Shown here: in pieces, positions 43,877 to 55,115 of the stretch
How positions within the stretch are numbered: position 1 is the stretch's first letter
Layout: the number at the start of each line of letters is the position of its first letter
Origin: Aplectana chamaeleonis
Taxonomy: Eukaryota; Nematoda; Chromadorea; Rhabditida; Cosmocercidae
DNA length: 64,000 nucleotides
NCBI GenBank assembly: GCA_029168955.1
Contig: JAPDOI010001320.1
Location: 36,001-100,000, forward strand
Reading direction: 5' to 3'
Program-made: the position numbers and the translations under genes
The notes under the pieces: model-generated
Told to the model about the DNA's origin: nothing
The model's input: the letters and a program-made list of their open reading frames with translations, nothing else
The model's database searches: none

Positions 43877-45206
43877 AAGCCGGTTTTCGACCTGAGAGAT
43901 CGACCATCGACCAAGTGTTCGTCATGAGAAAAGTAATTGAATCGTGGCAGCGGTATTCGAAGCCATTACAGCTTGCTTTTTTGGACTTTGAAGCCGCGTT
44001 CGACTCTCCTCATCATGATCGATTGCTCAATGCTCTGCGAGCAGATGGAGCCCCGGAAAAGTGTGTTCGGTCAATCGAGGACATGAACAAAGGAACAACA
44101 GCAGCAGTTTGTACACCTGTCGGATTTACGTCAGCTTTCGAGGTGAAAACAGGAGTAAGGCAAGGAGCCGTCGCGGGACCTTTTCTTTTCAACTTCGCCG
44201 TTGATGACATTATGCGTAGAGTTGCAGAGCAGTTTCCTGCGGATGTGACCCTAACACCACCAGGACGCTCCCTTGTCGACCTGGAGTACGCCGACGACAT
44301 TGTGTTATTCGCTGAAAACAAGGCAAAACTGCAAAGGATTGTGAAACTCGTTTTGAAGTATGCCGCAGCCTATGGACTTCGTCTTCGTCCCGACAAATGC
44401 AAACAGATGTGGGTCACTCAGAGGCCTGCAAAGGGAGTTTGTGTGGACGGACAACGTATCGAACTGGTGAACGATTTCTGTTATTTGGGCTGTTCGCTGA
44501 AGAACGATGGTAGTTTTGCAGCGGATATTCGACAACGATGTGCGAAAGCTACGTCTGCATTTAATTCTCTAACCAAGTGTTTGTGGTCTACCACCATCGC
44601 GAAGGAAGTCAAGTTGCGCGTCTACTTATCCGCTATTCGTCCTATCATGATGTACGGATTGGAGACGTGGGCAGCAACGAAGACGCAGATGGAAAGGTTC
44701 GATTCCACGGAGAGGAAGGTTTTTAGGCGTTTGCTTGAATATTTCTGGCCGCGTGTATGCCATAACGGACCTTTACAAGGAAATCGACGCAGTACATCAA
44801 CGCTTGACACGAGGGAGGTGCCAGCATCTCCTAACGCCATCTCAAGCAGCAATGGAAAGTCGACTTCGACTGCTCAGGCATATACTAAGAAGAACGCCGG
44901 ATCGTCTCGTACAACACGCTTTAGGAATGCTTCCAAATCCTGTCTGGAAACGGCCACCTGGGCGTGGGCGAAAGTTCTTTACGGATGTGGTTAAAGAGGA
45001 TTCGAAGTCACTCGGCATCGAAAGACAGTTCAGGCGCGGTGTTTCGTTTCGCAGGAATTGGAATAGGGACAGCTGCATGGAATGTGTTCAAATTGTGGCT
45101 GAAGACCGTGAAAAATGGACACGGCTGACTACTAGGACGGCACACCTCGGTGAAGATGCGGAATGACCGCGTCAGGCGAAAGCCAACCGATTAAGTCAAG
45201 TAAGTC
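43877..45206 (+). pseudogene. Non-LTR retrotransposon family A, 5'-truncated insertion with RT core
   Basis: Begins inside the RT domain (AGFRPERSTIDQVFVMRKVI), continues with LQLAFLDFEAAFDSPHHDRL, GVRQGAVAGPFLFNFAVDDI and DLEYADDIVLFAENKAKLQR (catalytic YADD near 44290), then LRLRPDKCKQMW, FCYLGCSLKNDGSFAADIRQ, LRVYLSAIRPIMMYGLETWA and TERKVFRRLLEYFWPRV. A frameshift near 44755 moves the rest to another frame: DLYKEIDAVHQRLTRGRCQH, RKFFTDVVKED and RTAHLGEDAE, ending about 45166. The 3' end is a taagtcaag duplication. Truncation at the 5' side with a 13-bp target duplication indicates target-primed insertion. One frameshift in about 1.3 kb makes it the youngest-looking retrotransposon in the window. 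Confidence 0.9.
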
Positions 45207-45219
45207 AAGTGACAGCCGT
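45207..45219. repeat. 13-bp target-site duplication (right)
   Basis: aagtgacagccgt, identical to 43864-43876. Confidence 0.85.
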
Positions 45220-45374
45220 TACGGTCACTATGCCTCCACCGTCAGCGACTGGCCGGCTGCAGTGGTCGCTGGGGAGTCGCTGGGGAGTTAGATCAATAAC
45301 AAATGCTGAAGATGTAAACCCCCAGGATCACTTTACGGTCACTTGACGCTAGGACGTCTGCTATGGACGGAGCC

Positions 45375-45839
45375 TTATCCGCGCTCGCATTTAGACTCAC
45401 TAGAACCTCTTGTATGAAGGATCATATTTTATAAAACGATCATTCCTGTGGTTAGCGATGAATTAGTTGTTGAACCCGTTGGGCTCACCATTATTGTAAA
45501 GATCATTAAGAAACCAACAATTTTCTGTACTTCACTCATCCTCTCGCGGATGTTTGAAAACGCTATTATAGTATTTGAGTACGGGGGGGGGGGGACAGCA
45601 GAATCCGATCACACTATAGGAGAGTGTGTCAGAACGAATCATATAGAAAGAAAAAACATCGCATAGCTGAGGACAGCAACGATTGAAAAGCTTCATAGTG
45701 CATTGGTTTTAAGTACCGTCAACAAACTTAATTCCTAAATTAATGAATTGCACAGGTAAACAAAGTCGCCAAAGAAAGTTCGAAAAATTGATTAGTAGAA
45801 TTTGTTTTTGAGCAGCGCACATGATAATAATTTTTTTAG
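45375..45839 (+). other. Intron end, no recognised element
   Basis: Includes a poly-G run at about 45585-45595. It ends at the acceptor aatttttttag before the 45840 exon. Confidence 0.5.
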
Positions 45840-45964
45840 GCGTATTGAGGACTTCATTGATCCTAGCTCTGATATAGTGTTTTACGACCGATTTTACACT
45901 TGGGAGGTGGCGTGTGGATCGTATCTGGTGAAAAATACTGAATGGGCTCGGAACTTTCTTTATG
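45840..45964 (+). CDS. DUF273-type gene, exon (GSYLVKNTEWAR)
   Basis: The exon completes the split Arg codon of the 28559 exon, then reads RIEDFIDPSSDIVFYDRFYT, WEVACGSYLVKNTEWARNFL and Y, and ends TATG|GTGAGA in phase 1. 'IVFY(D/E)R...E(V/I)A.GSYLVKNTE.(A/S)R.FL' is the most characteristic segment of DUF273 as I recall it, lying directly after the DAD strand. The polypyrimidine acceptor and strong donor are intact, and there are no in-frame stops. Confidence 0.9.
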
Positions 45965-46194
45965 GTGAGATAAGTTTACTGGTTTTGTACACTTGCTACA
46001 GAGGCGAACTTATCATTTGTCGTCGCCTCAGATAACCAGCAGCGGTTTTGAAAAGCCAGGTTGGCGTCGCGGGCATAGTGTTTTGAGAACGCCAATCCTT
46101 GTGTTCGCGACACAATCCAACCTCAGAAACAAAATATGAGATTTTTTGTACAGTTATAGAGAACACCATTTCTGTGTAACACCCTCGAGATGCG

Positions 46195-46260
46195 AGCTCT
46201 TAACTCCTCCGGCTAAGCGAGATATAGGAGGAAATATTCCTGACAACCCACAGCATGATG
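46195..46260 (-). repeat. Dispersed repeat block (ctcctccggctaagcgagat)
   Basis: Related blocks near 48225, 60720 and 61300 share 'atatctcgctta.tc.gagga'. The function is unknown. Confidence 0.55.
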
Positions 46261-46289
46261 TCGCATTAGAGCGACTCCTTGATGACCCA

Positions 46290-46760
46290 TCAAGCCCAAA
46301 AGTGGCACACTTTCCATGACGTCCTGCACACCCGACTAGGATCCTGCACACATTCAATGACGTCCTGCACACACCCACTGGGTTCCCGCACACGTCCCTT
46401 CGGATGTCCTGCATACTCTTACGCAGGTACTTTTCATATTCCATGGCGTACTGCGCACTCGTACTGAGGCTGTACACACATCCATGACGTCCTGCTAATT
46501 TGTACTGGGTCCTTCACGTGTCCCATTATGTTTTGCTCATCCCCACTCGGGTCCTGCACATTCCAAGATATCTTGCACACTCCTACGCAGGTTTTTTCCA
46601 CATTCTAAGGCGTCCCACACTCTCCCAACTGAAGTCCTGTACACATCCCATGACGTCCTGCTCACTTCTACTGGAGTCCTGCACATGTCCCCTCGGATGT
46701 CCTGCAAAGTTCCACGCAGGTTCTTTTCACAATCTATGACGTCCTGCGCACTCCTGTTAA
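46290..46760. repeat. Diverged minisatellite related to 4290-7093
   Basis: Irregular units of roughly 21-40 bases containing gtcctgcacac / cgtcctgc / tcctgcacat, the reverse complement of the gtgcaggac core of the large array at 4.3 kb. Example blocks are catgacgtcctgcacac (46315), atgacgtcctgcacacaccc (46359) and gatgtcctgcatactc (46404). Much more diverged than the 4.3-kb array. Not coding. Confidence 0.75.
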
Positions 46761-47776
46761 AATTCCGCACTGCCACCTTCTTCCGATCCGGACGTTCAGA
46801 GTACAGTGCCCTATAAGCCTCGGAGATAAGAGGTCTACAGAATTGCAGCGAACGGAGAAGGGTCACCGAGCGTCAGCCTTGACGCGGCCGCAAAAATGTT
46901 TCCGGGGAATATCGTCGCTTCGCCGGTTGCAGCTCGCTGGCAAAGATGCAAGGCTGCCGCGGCGTCACAACACTCTGCAGTGTTTCCCCGTCGTCTTTCA
47001 CCCCGCGTCGGGCGCTCCCGTCACCGAATGTAATCGATATTGCCGAATGTAATCGATATTCGTTGCTGAGGCAACGCCGCGACTTGAACCCCACTGCAGG
47101 TCCCTATAGTTGGCCGATCGGCGTAGACAGCCTGGTCGATAATCATGAAAGACATGAATGAGGTGGGGTAAAAAAACACCCGTGGCTGAACCGAGCGTAA
47201 GAAATGAATGACTTCCATGATATCGTTCCACATGATTTATACATCCGCGTCAGCCACAACTGGCCACACTGGGTGTTTTTTGCAACTTCCATCGTTCATG
47301 CTTTTCATACGTATCAATAGGGTTGGCTACGGCGGCTAATTACGGCAATTTTTTTAACCAACTCTGTAAAGGCCATAGAGCGAGGTAGACTCTGGTTTAT
47401 TTCAAGTAACCCCTGTTTTCGGTTATCACAGCGCGGAGCGGTGGCTTTTCCGTCGAACCTTCAAATCATTAGTAATATTTCACCAAGGTCCACCGCTCCA
47501 CTGCTGGTGATAATTCAAATCGACGGGTCACTAGAGATTTTTCAGTCTGTTTATGAGTTGTACCTCATCTCTAGGAAGCCGCATCGCGGCTATTCTAGCG
47601 CTATCTTGTAAGCAGAGCAGTTCGTTTCTAGCATTGTGTTTTCTCAAAAACAACGGCTCGATTTTCATGATAAAGACATCATGGCATCATCACGGCTTCC
47701 CCCCAACCAGAGATTGACGATATACGGAGCCTCTAAAACAACGATTACTGATAACGGTATCAGTCGTCTGATACAT
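46761..47776 (+). other. Intron DNA, mostly unassigned
   Basis: Contains a 19-bp tandem duplication, gccgaatgtaatcgatatt, at about 47023-47060. No gene is supported. Confidence 0.4.
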
Positions 47777-47933
47777 GTTACGTAAAGACACCTCTAGTCG
47801 CCGTCGCGCGGCGCGGCTAGGGCCTTATCATGATGCGACTAGCGGTGGATGTGTACTGTTAGAAGCGCGCTTCATCGCACCGCGACGTCCCAGATACACC
47901 GCGCGACGGCGACTAGGGGTGTCTTTACGTAAC
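47777..47933. mobile_element. Palindromic MITE (GTTACGTAAAGACACC ends)
   Basis: gttacgtaaagacacctcta and gtcgccgtcgcgcg at the left are the reverse complement of cgcgcgacggcgactagggg and tgtctttacgtaac at the right. 157 bp with about 33-bp inverted ends. Non-coding. Confidence 0.85.
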
Positions 47934-47939
47934 ATCCGT

Positions 47940-48140
47940 CTTATATCGAGAAACCCCTCATTTTTATTGATTTAAACTTGAGAGGCCGGGTTCCTAATTT
48001 AACCGCCCGTTATGGGGCCAGAGGCGACAAAGGTAATGTTTTGGAATGTCTATGCCTTTTTATGGCATGAGTAGGCACTAAAATAATTCAAAAACATCAA
48101 ATTACATCTTGCGAGGCCTCAGCTTAAAGTCCAAACCACA
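47940..48140 (+). repeat. Dispersed repeat (copies at 4.0 and 51.97 kb)
   Basis: Matches 51970-52190: gagaaacccctcattttta, cttgagaggcc, ccgcccgtta and aaacatcaaattacatctt in the same order. Confidence 0.7.
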
Positions 48141-50080
48141 GTCCAACCAGAGTGATGAAATCTGAAATTTCCACAAAGTTGTAAAGTAGACTCAACCTGT
48201 ATAAAACCTGCCAAGCGCGTGCTCTCAACTCCTCCGGATAAGCGAGATATAGGAGGAGGCCAATCTGGTCCGCCCACCTCGAGAAGCCGCTTTGCTACTC
48301 AGCAAAAAAAGTTCTACCCGAAATCCTGGAAATTCGAGAGCTTTACCACTCCTTTCTGGCGGAATTTCTCCCAAAAGGATTCGTAATTTATTCGTAATTT
48401 GTTAGAATTTTCTAGTAATCTGCCAGAAATCTTCAGCATTCTGCCAGAATCTATACCCAAAGCTCCAGCTGTTGATACGGCTTATTAAATCTTAATACAT
48501 ACAGTCATACTCATGTACAACTGTATGCACAGACCAAAATTCTCGGGCTTCAACCCACCTGTCCGCTGGGACAGTAGAGGAACCCATCGAACCGAGTCTT
48601 AGTCTGTCTGTACCATAATTCCCATCTCTCACCCCCAATCTTAAAAAAGACGAGCCAACTTTTGACGTCAGCAGACGGCGCAGCGTATATGCTGTGGGTC
48701 AACAATGTCATTCAACATGCGCGATCAGCGGCCTTGTCCAGCAGCAGTGCGCTATCAATGGGGCCGTTTCAGAAACTAAAGTTCAAGAGCACACCTTACA
48801 ATAATGATTACGGACGATTCATTATTGTGTTATATCTCACCCTAGTTTATAATTACTCACTGGTTAGTGGTATAAAGTCATTGTACTTGAACCTTCGGTT
48901 TGATTTAGATTTTTTTCTTTACGCTTCAACACGATTTTTTCTGATGTGGCAACGTCAGTCCTACACTCTCAAACAGAAATCTCGAAAGTGTCTGCCTCAC
49001 AAACCCAATCTTACCTTAACTTCAACAGCAGCGCCCTGATGAAGCTTTTCGAAAATGTATAACATGGGATTCTCAATTCTAGAAGAACAATAATCTTTAG
49101 GGAATTTTTTCAAAGAAAACCGAGACAGGTATTTGCAAAAACAAAAGCAAGTCATTTGGTTACCAAAAATTTTTCACTGAAGCTAGTGTTTTCCCAGAAT
49201 TATTTTTAAATTGAGTTTGTTTTTGAGAATTTGTGAACGATTTTTTGCAAATTGATTACTGCCGCAGTTATTGCATTATGGGCAGCAGCTAGCTATAAAA
49301 ATTTGATGTGAGGCATCATGATATATTATCCTTTTATTAAACTCTGAGTTGGCGATAAAAACGATTTTTGAGCTATCTTCATGAAAATGGTGGATGGTAA
49401 TTACAAAAGTAAAATTAAGTGAGAATAAGCGAAATTTTTTTGAGAAAACGCCTAAAAACAAGTCCAGACTGTTAGTTACAGGTGCCCGCAAGCCCCTTTA
49501 ATTAACGAGATTTTCATGCATGCTTGTTAATCCATGATTTATTTTGCTCCTAAAGTAGTCAGTAGTCTCTTGAAGTGCCTAGCAATTACTTCAGAAGCGA
49601 AATGGAAAACGGAAAAACAGGAAATTATAGAAATAACGATAATTGGAAGCGGGCGGATACCAAGCGAAAATTTGTTCCTGACCGTCTTTTCTCCAACTTT
49701 TTTTTACTTTGTGATGGCTGGATCTAGATTTTCACTAGGACAGCACAAAAGCATTTTTTACTGCAAACCTTGCCTTTGAGTCATTTATCAATCGTCTTTC
49801 CAGAAATCGCTTCTCGCCTCTAAAAATTTCGAAAAAAAAACATTATACAAACACAATCTGCTCATAAAACCTAAGTTTGAATGAACAAAATCACGGATCC
49901 AATCTTGGGTTGAAATCATTCATCGGGAAAAAATTTGTGAAATGAACAGAAACTTTTTTTTTCAAAAAAAGCAGGTTGGTAAATTCTTGACGTCCTATCA
50001 AACGCTTTCAATAATGTTTCCTTGGAGGCGAGATGCTTTCAGTTTTGTAAAGTCGTCAGAGACAGTAAGCTTGGCGGTGC
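48141..50080 (+). other. Intron DNA, no supported feature
   Basis: About 1.9 kb of AT-rich sequence. The 125-codon open frame at 48662-49039 has no recognisable domain and a transposon-like setting. Not called as a gene. Confidence 0.4.
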
Positions 50081-50083
50081 TGG

Positions 50084-50622
50084 GTGTAGGTATAATCGTT
50101 CTCTAGACGGCGGGCAGCCGCTACGAGTCCGGGGTTGCTCGTGTCGAGCTTTGCGTACCCCCCATGGAAAAAAACCATTGATATGGAGGAGTGTTTTATT
50201 TTCCCTCGGCCAGCGCTCTCTCCTCATCTCTCTTTTCCCGTTCTTTCCTTTCCATCCTCTTTCCTCCTATTTTCATATGTGAGAACTAATTTTAAATATT
50301 TTTGTTTATCTCCCACTTTTAGGACGATTTTCGTTCAGGAAAATGCCAGTGATTTAAGAAATTCCTCTTTTTCTATGATTTCTAAACCTTTCTCTATCAT
50401 GTTCTATCTTCTCATTGCTTTCTCATGTAGTGAGTTTGCATTCACCGATTCAAAATTGTTGTGTATTATTTGTGTTTCAATGTAAATATGTTTCCTGTGT
50501 AATGTATGAAATTTCTTTTCCATGTTGAAATTCACGCTGCGCCATATCGACAGTTTTTTTTTTCGCGCAACCCCGGATTCGACGCGGCTGCCCGCCGTCT
50601 AGAGAGCGACTATAGACGTAGG
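50084..50622. mobile_element. TIR element with about 55-bp inverted ends
   Basis: gtaggtataatcgttctctagacggcgggc (positions 50085-50114; core ctctagacggcgggcagccg) and cgagtccggggttgc at the left are inverted at the right as gcaaccccggattcg and cggctgcccgccgtctagag. Length about 540 bp, AT-rich middle, no transposase recognised. Confidence 0.8.
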
Positions 50623-51110
50623 CGGCCGTGTTGCGCGTTTAGAGCGGATCGAAGGTGACTGGAAATCGGTTTTCTAAGTGTCACCAAACAATTCCCTATT
50701 AATTGAAATTATTCTCATATGATCAAGTCCGGTAGATTAAAAATTTTTTCAAAAACGGTATTTGAAAAGTCAACGGCGAAACACCTCTAAACTAATTCTT
50801 CGGTGGCTTCTCATCTGCTCCATTTGTGCAGCGCAGCCGGACGCGTCAATTTGACCCGGCTCTGGTCATCCTTCATGCTGGAGAAAGACGATATCTCACT
50901 GGCTTGCATTTGTTCGTTTCTAACTGAGTTTGTTCCGAGAGAGATGTAAACAAGCTTGCGATTATAAATTTAAAAAATAAGTTTGAATTTATAAAAACAG
51001 AAATATAAAGAAACAAGTAAAAGTTGCCATCAATGTTTCCGAATTTCGATTCGTGTGTAACTTCATAAAGTTTAATAGATAAAATTATGATTTAAAATAC
51101 TAACCATGAA
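50623..51110 (+). other. Intron DNA, no supported feature
   Basis: Nothing recognisable apart from short A-rich runs. Confidence 0.4.
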
Positions 51111-51370
51111 GTCCTGGACGCGTGTCCTGATATTCTGCACACTTTTCGAGAGATCCTTCTCATTTCATGTGAAGTCTTGCACACTTCTTGTCAGGTCTTG
51201 CACACTTCATGTCAGGTCCTGCATACTTCCTGTGAACCAATACACACTTCATGTGAGGTGCTGCACACTTTCTACGAGGTCCTGCTCACTTTCTGTGAGG
51301 TCCTGCACACTTTCTGTGAGGTCCTGCCCACTTTCTGTGAGCCAAGACACACTTCATGTGAGTTTTATGC
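51110..51370. repeat. 21-bp minisatellite, third locus
   Basis: About ten units of 21 bp of the type ggtcctgcacactttctgtga, read from the strand opposite to the 4.3-kb array. The core gtcctgcaca corresponds to gtgcaggac there. The plus strand reads as seven-residue repeats (VRSCTLS). The long open frame over it (51106-51606) is attributed to the repeat. Confidence 0.85.
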
Positions 51371-51764
51371 AGCTCGATCAGGACGAATTTCAAATTTACG
51401 GGAAGTTTAACACTAGTCGCTTGGAAAAATCACTCTACCAGAAATCGCATTTTTTCGGGCGGATTACGTTGAATTTCGAGAAAATTCTGGTACAATTTCT
51501 GGTAATTTATTGGAATTCTGGCAGAATTTCTGTCAGAACGCTATCTAGACGTAATTCTGTGGTAAAAAGCAGCATTTACCACAAGGTAGCGGTAATTCTC
51601 CCGTAAATCAGCTGTAAACCGCCAGAAAATTTTCTGCTGAGTACGTCTTTTTACGATCTTTCGAGCTGATTTGTGGCGAAGTGAGGGATGATTCTCGATC
51701 AATATCACCGTTCTTCCCCTTGTTCTCAGCCTCTATCCACTCAGGTCTGCTCGCATAACGTCGG

Positions 51765-51905
51765 AATGGATCCTGAAGAGACTTCGCGTTCACTGTTGAA
51801 GGTTGGCGCAAACTCGGTGTCATATTCTATAACATAGGTGCACCGAGTTTGCGCCAACCTCCAATGGGAGACCCAAAGTTTCTTCAAGATCCATGCTGAT
51901 GCTAC
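51765..51905. mobile_element. Palindromic MITE (copy at 25.4 kb)
   Basis: ggatcctgaagagacttcgc and gaaggttggcgcaaactcgg at the left pair with ccgagtttgcgccaacctcc and aagtttcttcaagatcc at the right, around a short centre catattctataacatagg. Arms of about 55 bp. Confidence 0.8.
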
Positions 51906-51969
51906 GTCGGTTGCGATTGATAGAAGGAACAAGCCTCGGACAACTAGTACACTATGCTTCCGCAGTTCA

Positions 51970-52190
51970 ATTTTTGAAGGGTCATAACTCGTCTGATATC
52001 GAAAAACCCCTCATTTTCATTAAGTAAACTTGAGAGGCCAGTTTCCGAATTCGAACCGCCCGTTAGAGAGCCAAAAATGAAAAAGATAATGTTCTGGAAT
52101 ATTTGGTGCTTTTGTATGGCATGAAAAGACATTAAAACACTCTAGAAACATCAAATTACATCTTCCAAAGCCTCATCTTAACTGGATTCA
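51970..52190 (+). repeat. Dispersed repeat (copies at 4.0 and 47.94 kb)
   Basis: See 47940-48140. This copy includes tcgaaaaacccctcattttc and catcaaattacatcttcc. Confidence 0.7.
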
Positions 52191-52743
52191 ATACCGATAT
52201 GTGCTTGCCACATCATACACGTTAACGGCTGATTGCTGTTTTGCCTACACAGTTCATGTGTGAATAGCTGAGAGATGCAGAGCGGAGTGCGGTGATGTAA
52301 TGGTGACCCGGAAAGCGCGCAATGCAGGTTCTAGTACTGCCTGACATCTGAGTTGCGTGCTCAACTCGGCTACTTTGTGAAAAAGGTGAGTTCTGCCAAT
52401 TATTTTTTGGCATAACCGGAGGTGAGGGAGAACAATTTTCCTATTTTGAGAGGTCATATCTTCCAGAAGCGGGGACCAATTGCTATGAAATTTAGTTCAT
52501 ATATAATCTTTCTTGCAGCGCTTATAATTGTTTACAGCAAACTTCTGTGAGATCAGTATCAATATGTAGTTTCTTAGTAGGGAATCCGCGCGGGATGAGA
52601 TCGAAGCCATATCAACAATCGACTGATCAACAAATGGAATAGCGAAAATGAGTGACATTTGATGAAAAATGTTAGCTGCTTACGTGATGACATGGGACTA
52701 CTGGGGATCGACTCTTTCTCAAAAGTCGATTAAAACGCAGTGC

Positions 52744-53223
52744 TGTAGTGACAGCATGGAAAATCATGAGAAATATAAAAAAGGGAAGGTTGAAAAAAAA
52801 AAGTATCCCTTGGAAGGCCGCGCGTAATATGCTGTGTCCAGACTGCGGCCTTGAATTATGTCTCTCATTTTACGCCTTGTTTTCTGCAAAGCCTATAAAA
52901 CGGCTAAAGTGTTCAATTCCAGGTCTTCTTTTTGCCTCTCGGCTCCGACTCTTGCCTTCCCACCCTCATTGCCGCCTTATTTTCATCGTGCCTCTGCAGC
53001 TCGCCGCTCTTCCTCCCCAAGCTCTTGGTGAATCTCGCGAAACCCGAAATTGAAATCTGCCCGCTGTTTGTATATTGTGTTGTCTAATTGGTTAAAGTGT
53101 ATGTTAAGTTGTTGTTAACTTGATTGTTTTGGTTCATAAATAATTTTAATTGATAGTGTTCCTAATCAAACTTGAGGGTTAGTTCTGTAAATTACCGTTG
53201 TTACATTCTCGTGGGTGGTTTCA
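52744..53223 (+). mobile_element. 5' LTR of an LTR retrotransposon remnant
   Basis: About 480 bp starting TG and ending CA, directly repeated at 57103-58269 once a 690-bp insertion there is removed. Shared blocks include gtccagactgcggcc, tttgtatattgtgttgtcta and taatcaaacttgag. It contains a TATA-like cctataaaac near 52890 and a gaataaataa-like polyadenylation context near 53140 (cataaataat), fitting promoter and terminator functions of an LTR. Exact ends are uncertain by a few bases. Confidence 0.65.
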
Positions 53224-53299
53224 TTGCTTGAAAAACGTTTTTTTATAACTTAGGGCCAAGCCAACCTCGAGTTTGGCGACGTTCACGGATCGATTGTTT

Positions 53300-53960
53300 T
53301 TTTTGCAAAGCGGCACAGTTGCCTAAGCGGTGATTGTGTACAAAATCTTTTCTAGTGCCTCAGTGGCAAAAAAACGATAAGGGGATTGTTCGAGCGCCTC
53401 AGTGGCAGCAAAAAAATGAGGGTATCGGTGGATCCTAGTTTCTAGGACGCCTCAGTGGCGCAAGGAAACTTGATACTGGAAGATCCTTCCAGAATCGCCT
53501 CAGTGGAACGAAGGATCGATTTTGGGTTGTTTTTGGTTCTAGAAATTGCCTCAGTGGCATCGAGAAGGATCGATATAGGAAGATTTTACTAGCATGTCCT
53601 GGGTGGCACGATATATCGAACTAGTTGGTTCCAGAAATTGCCTCAGTGGCATCGAGGAAAACCGATATGGGCAGATACTGCTAGAATCGCCTCAGCGGCA
53701 CGAAAAGTCGATATCGAGATTTTTTCCTTTTGAGAAGCCTAGAAGGCACAAACGGACCTAGCGTTTACGTTTGTCCGAATAAAATAAAAAGTCCGAGTCG
53801 AAAAAAAAAACAAAAAGGGGCAAAAATTTCATTCAAATTTTTTAAATGAAACTAATCGAACTTACCTGTGTGGTTAAGGATGTCTTGATGAATAGCCTCA
53901 GTGGCTAACATTTTGCCTTAGTGGCTGAAATCTGAAATAGATTGCCTTAGTGGCTAATTT
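53300..53960 (+). repeat. GCCTCAGTGGC leader repeats
   Basis: At least eleven copies of gcctcagtggc or one- to three-base variants (53357, 53396, 53450, 53496, 53547, 53604, 53639, 53689, 53738, 53896, 53914, 53943), spaced mostly 40-60 bp apart. Each can form a small hairpin, gcc-tcagt-ggc. They follow the 5' LTR directly and so lie in the leader of the retroelement. Role unknown. Confidence 0.85.
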
Positions 53961-54590
53961 CTTTGTGATCTCTGTGAATGTTCAACTCATCAGGCATCCC
54001 CCAGCATCCATCTCCCATTGTCTCCGCGCATTCTGTTATCTGATTCGGTTGCATCCGTCAATCGTCTTGTTATCTGTGTGTACATAACAGGGTAAGTATT
54101 GTGATTGCTTTCAGGATGTTGTTTAATGGAGAGTTCTTGGAACTGATGCTTTTGAGAGACGATGAGGTCGACGAGAACCCAGTCGGAAGCTTGATGAAGC
54201 GAAAGGCAGATGTGCCTGAGGTGAGCATTACTCGTAATAGCGAAAAAGATGCAATGGAGGTAGCTTGACGCGCTCTTGTTGCCACTCAGACATTCAAGCG
54301 CATCTCGCTTTGCATAAAGACGCGTATCGCGCACGTACACGTGTATTTGTAGTGTAATTTCGGCGTGCCAAACACACTACGTAGGGTCTTTGTCGTGCGA
54401 TATAGGGTCTTGATCCCACTCCACTCGTAAATTTGTGCGAAATAAGGTCAATGTGGTGTCTTTGTAGGGTCACCAGTATTCGAACCATACTGGCTCCTCA
54501 GGTGAACGTAACTAGGGTACATCAATGGCGGGTTTAGGGTTACCCACTGCTCAAAGCTGTTGCTCAATAAAGTATCTAACCACCGACACA
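53961..54590 (+). other. Internal region of the LTR element, unassigned
   Basis: No gag or pol motif (CCHC, DTG, YXDD, HHCC) could be found in either strand. Confidence 0.4.
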
Positions 54591-54594
54591 AACT

Positions 54595-55115
54595 GGGGAC
54601 CACCCTGATTTCGAACTGGTGCTTCTAAAAATGTTTTTTTGTGGGTTGTAAGGGGATAAAAAGAAAACATTTAGGTTTTAAAATTTCAATTAATGCTCTT
54701 GTGTAGATCAAAACCGGCGAAAAAGTCACTTTTTTGAACTCCAGAAGATAAAACGTTCTAGCCCAAAGCTTGTACAGGGTTTTTTTGAGGTGCTGAACTC
54801 GAACATGAGGTCCGTATTTGGTTTTCAAAAAGACCAAGATGGGTTACGATAGGTTAAACGTCAATTATCAACTTTCAAAAACCCAATACGGACCTCATGT
54901 TGTTTGAGTTCAGCACCTCGAAAAATCCCTGTACAAGCTTTAGGCTAGAACGTTTCATCTTCTCAAGTTCGAAAAGTGACTTTTCCGCCGGTTTAGATCT
55001 ACACAAAAGCATTGAGTGGAAACTTGACACCTGTTTTGTTGCTTTTTGTCTCCCCTACAACCCCCAATAAAACAAGTTTTAGAAGCACCAATTGTGAATC
55101 GGGGTAGTGTCTTGA
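54595..55115. mobile_element. Foldback element, about 520 bp
   Basis: ctggtgcttctaaaaatgtt, tgtgtagatcaaaaccggcg and agcttgtacagggttttttt on the left are inverted on the right as gtttagatctacacaaaagc, aatccctgtacaagcttt and gttttagaagcaccaattg. Arms of about 230 bp around a 40-bp centre. Inserted within the LTR element. Confidence 0.8.

Larger units (their letters stand above)
43714..45374. mobile_element. PIF/Harbinger-like MITE, copy 4, split by a retrotransposon
   Basis: The left half is 43714-43876 and the right half 45207-45374, bounded by tta on both sides and ending ggccccgtccatagcagtcg / cgtctgctatggacggagcc. The retrotransposon between them (43877-45206) entered at agtgacagccgt. Without it the MITE would be about 320 bp, like copies 1 and 2. 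Confidence 0.85.

Noticed and set aside
46154..46866. Minus-strand frames with QDIRGD- and QDVID-like repeats
   Set aside because: They reflect the diverged minisatellite at 46.3 kb and are interrupted; no gene context.
48662..49039. 125-codon open frame with a hydrophobic middle
   Set aside because: No recognisable family, no convincing splice sites, and unusual low-complexity stretches; left as unassigned intron DNA.
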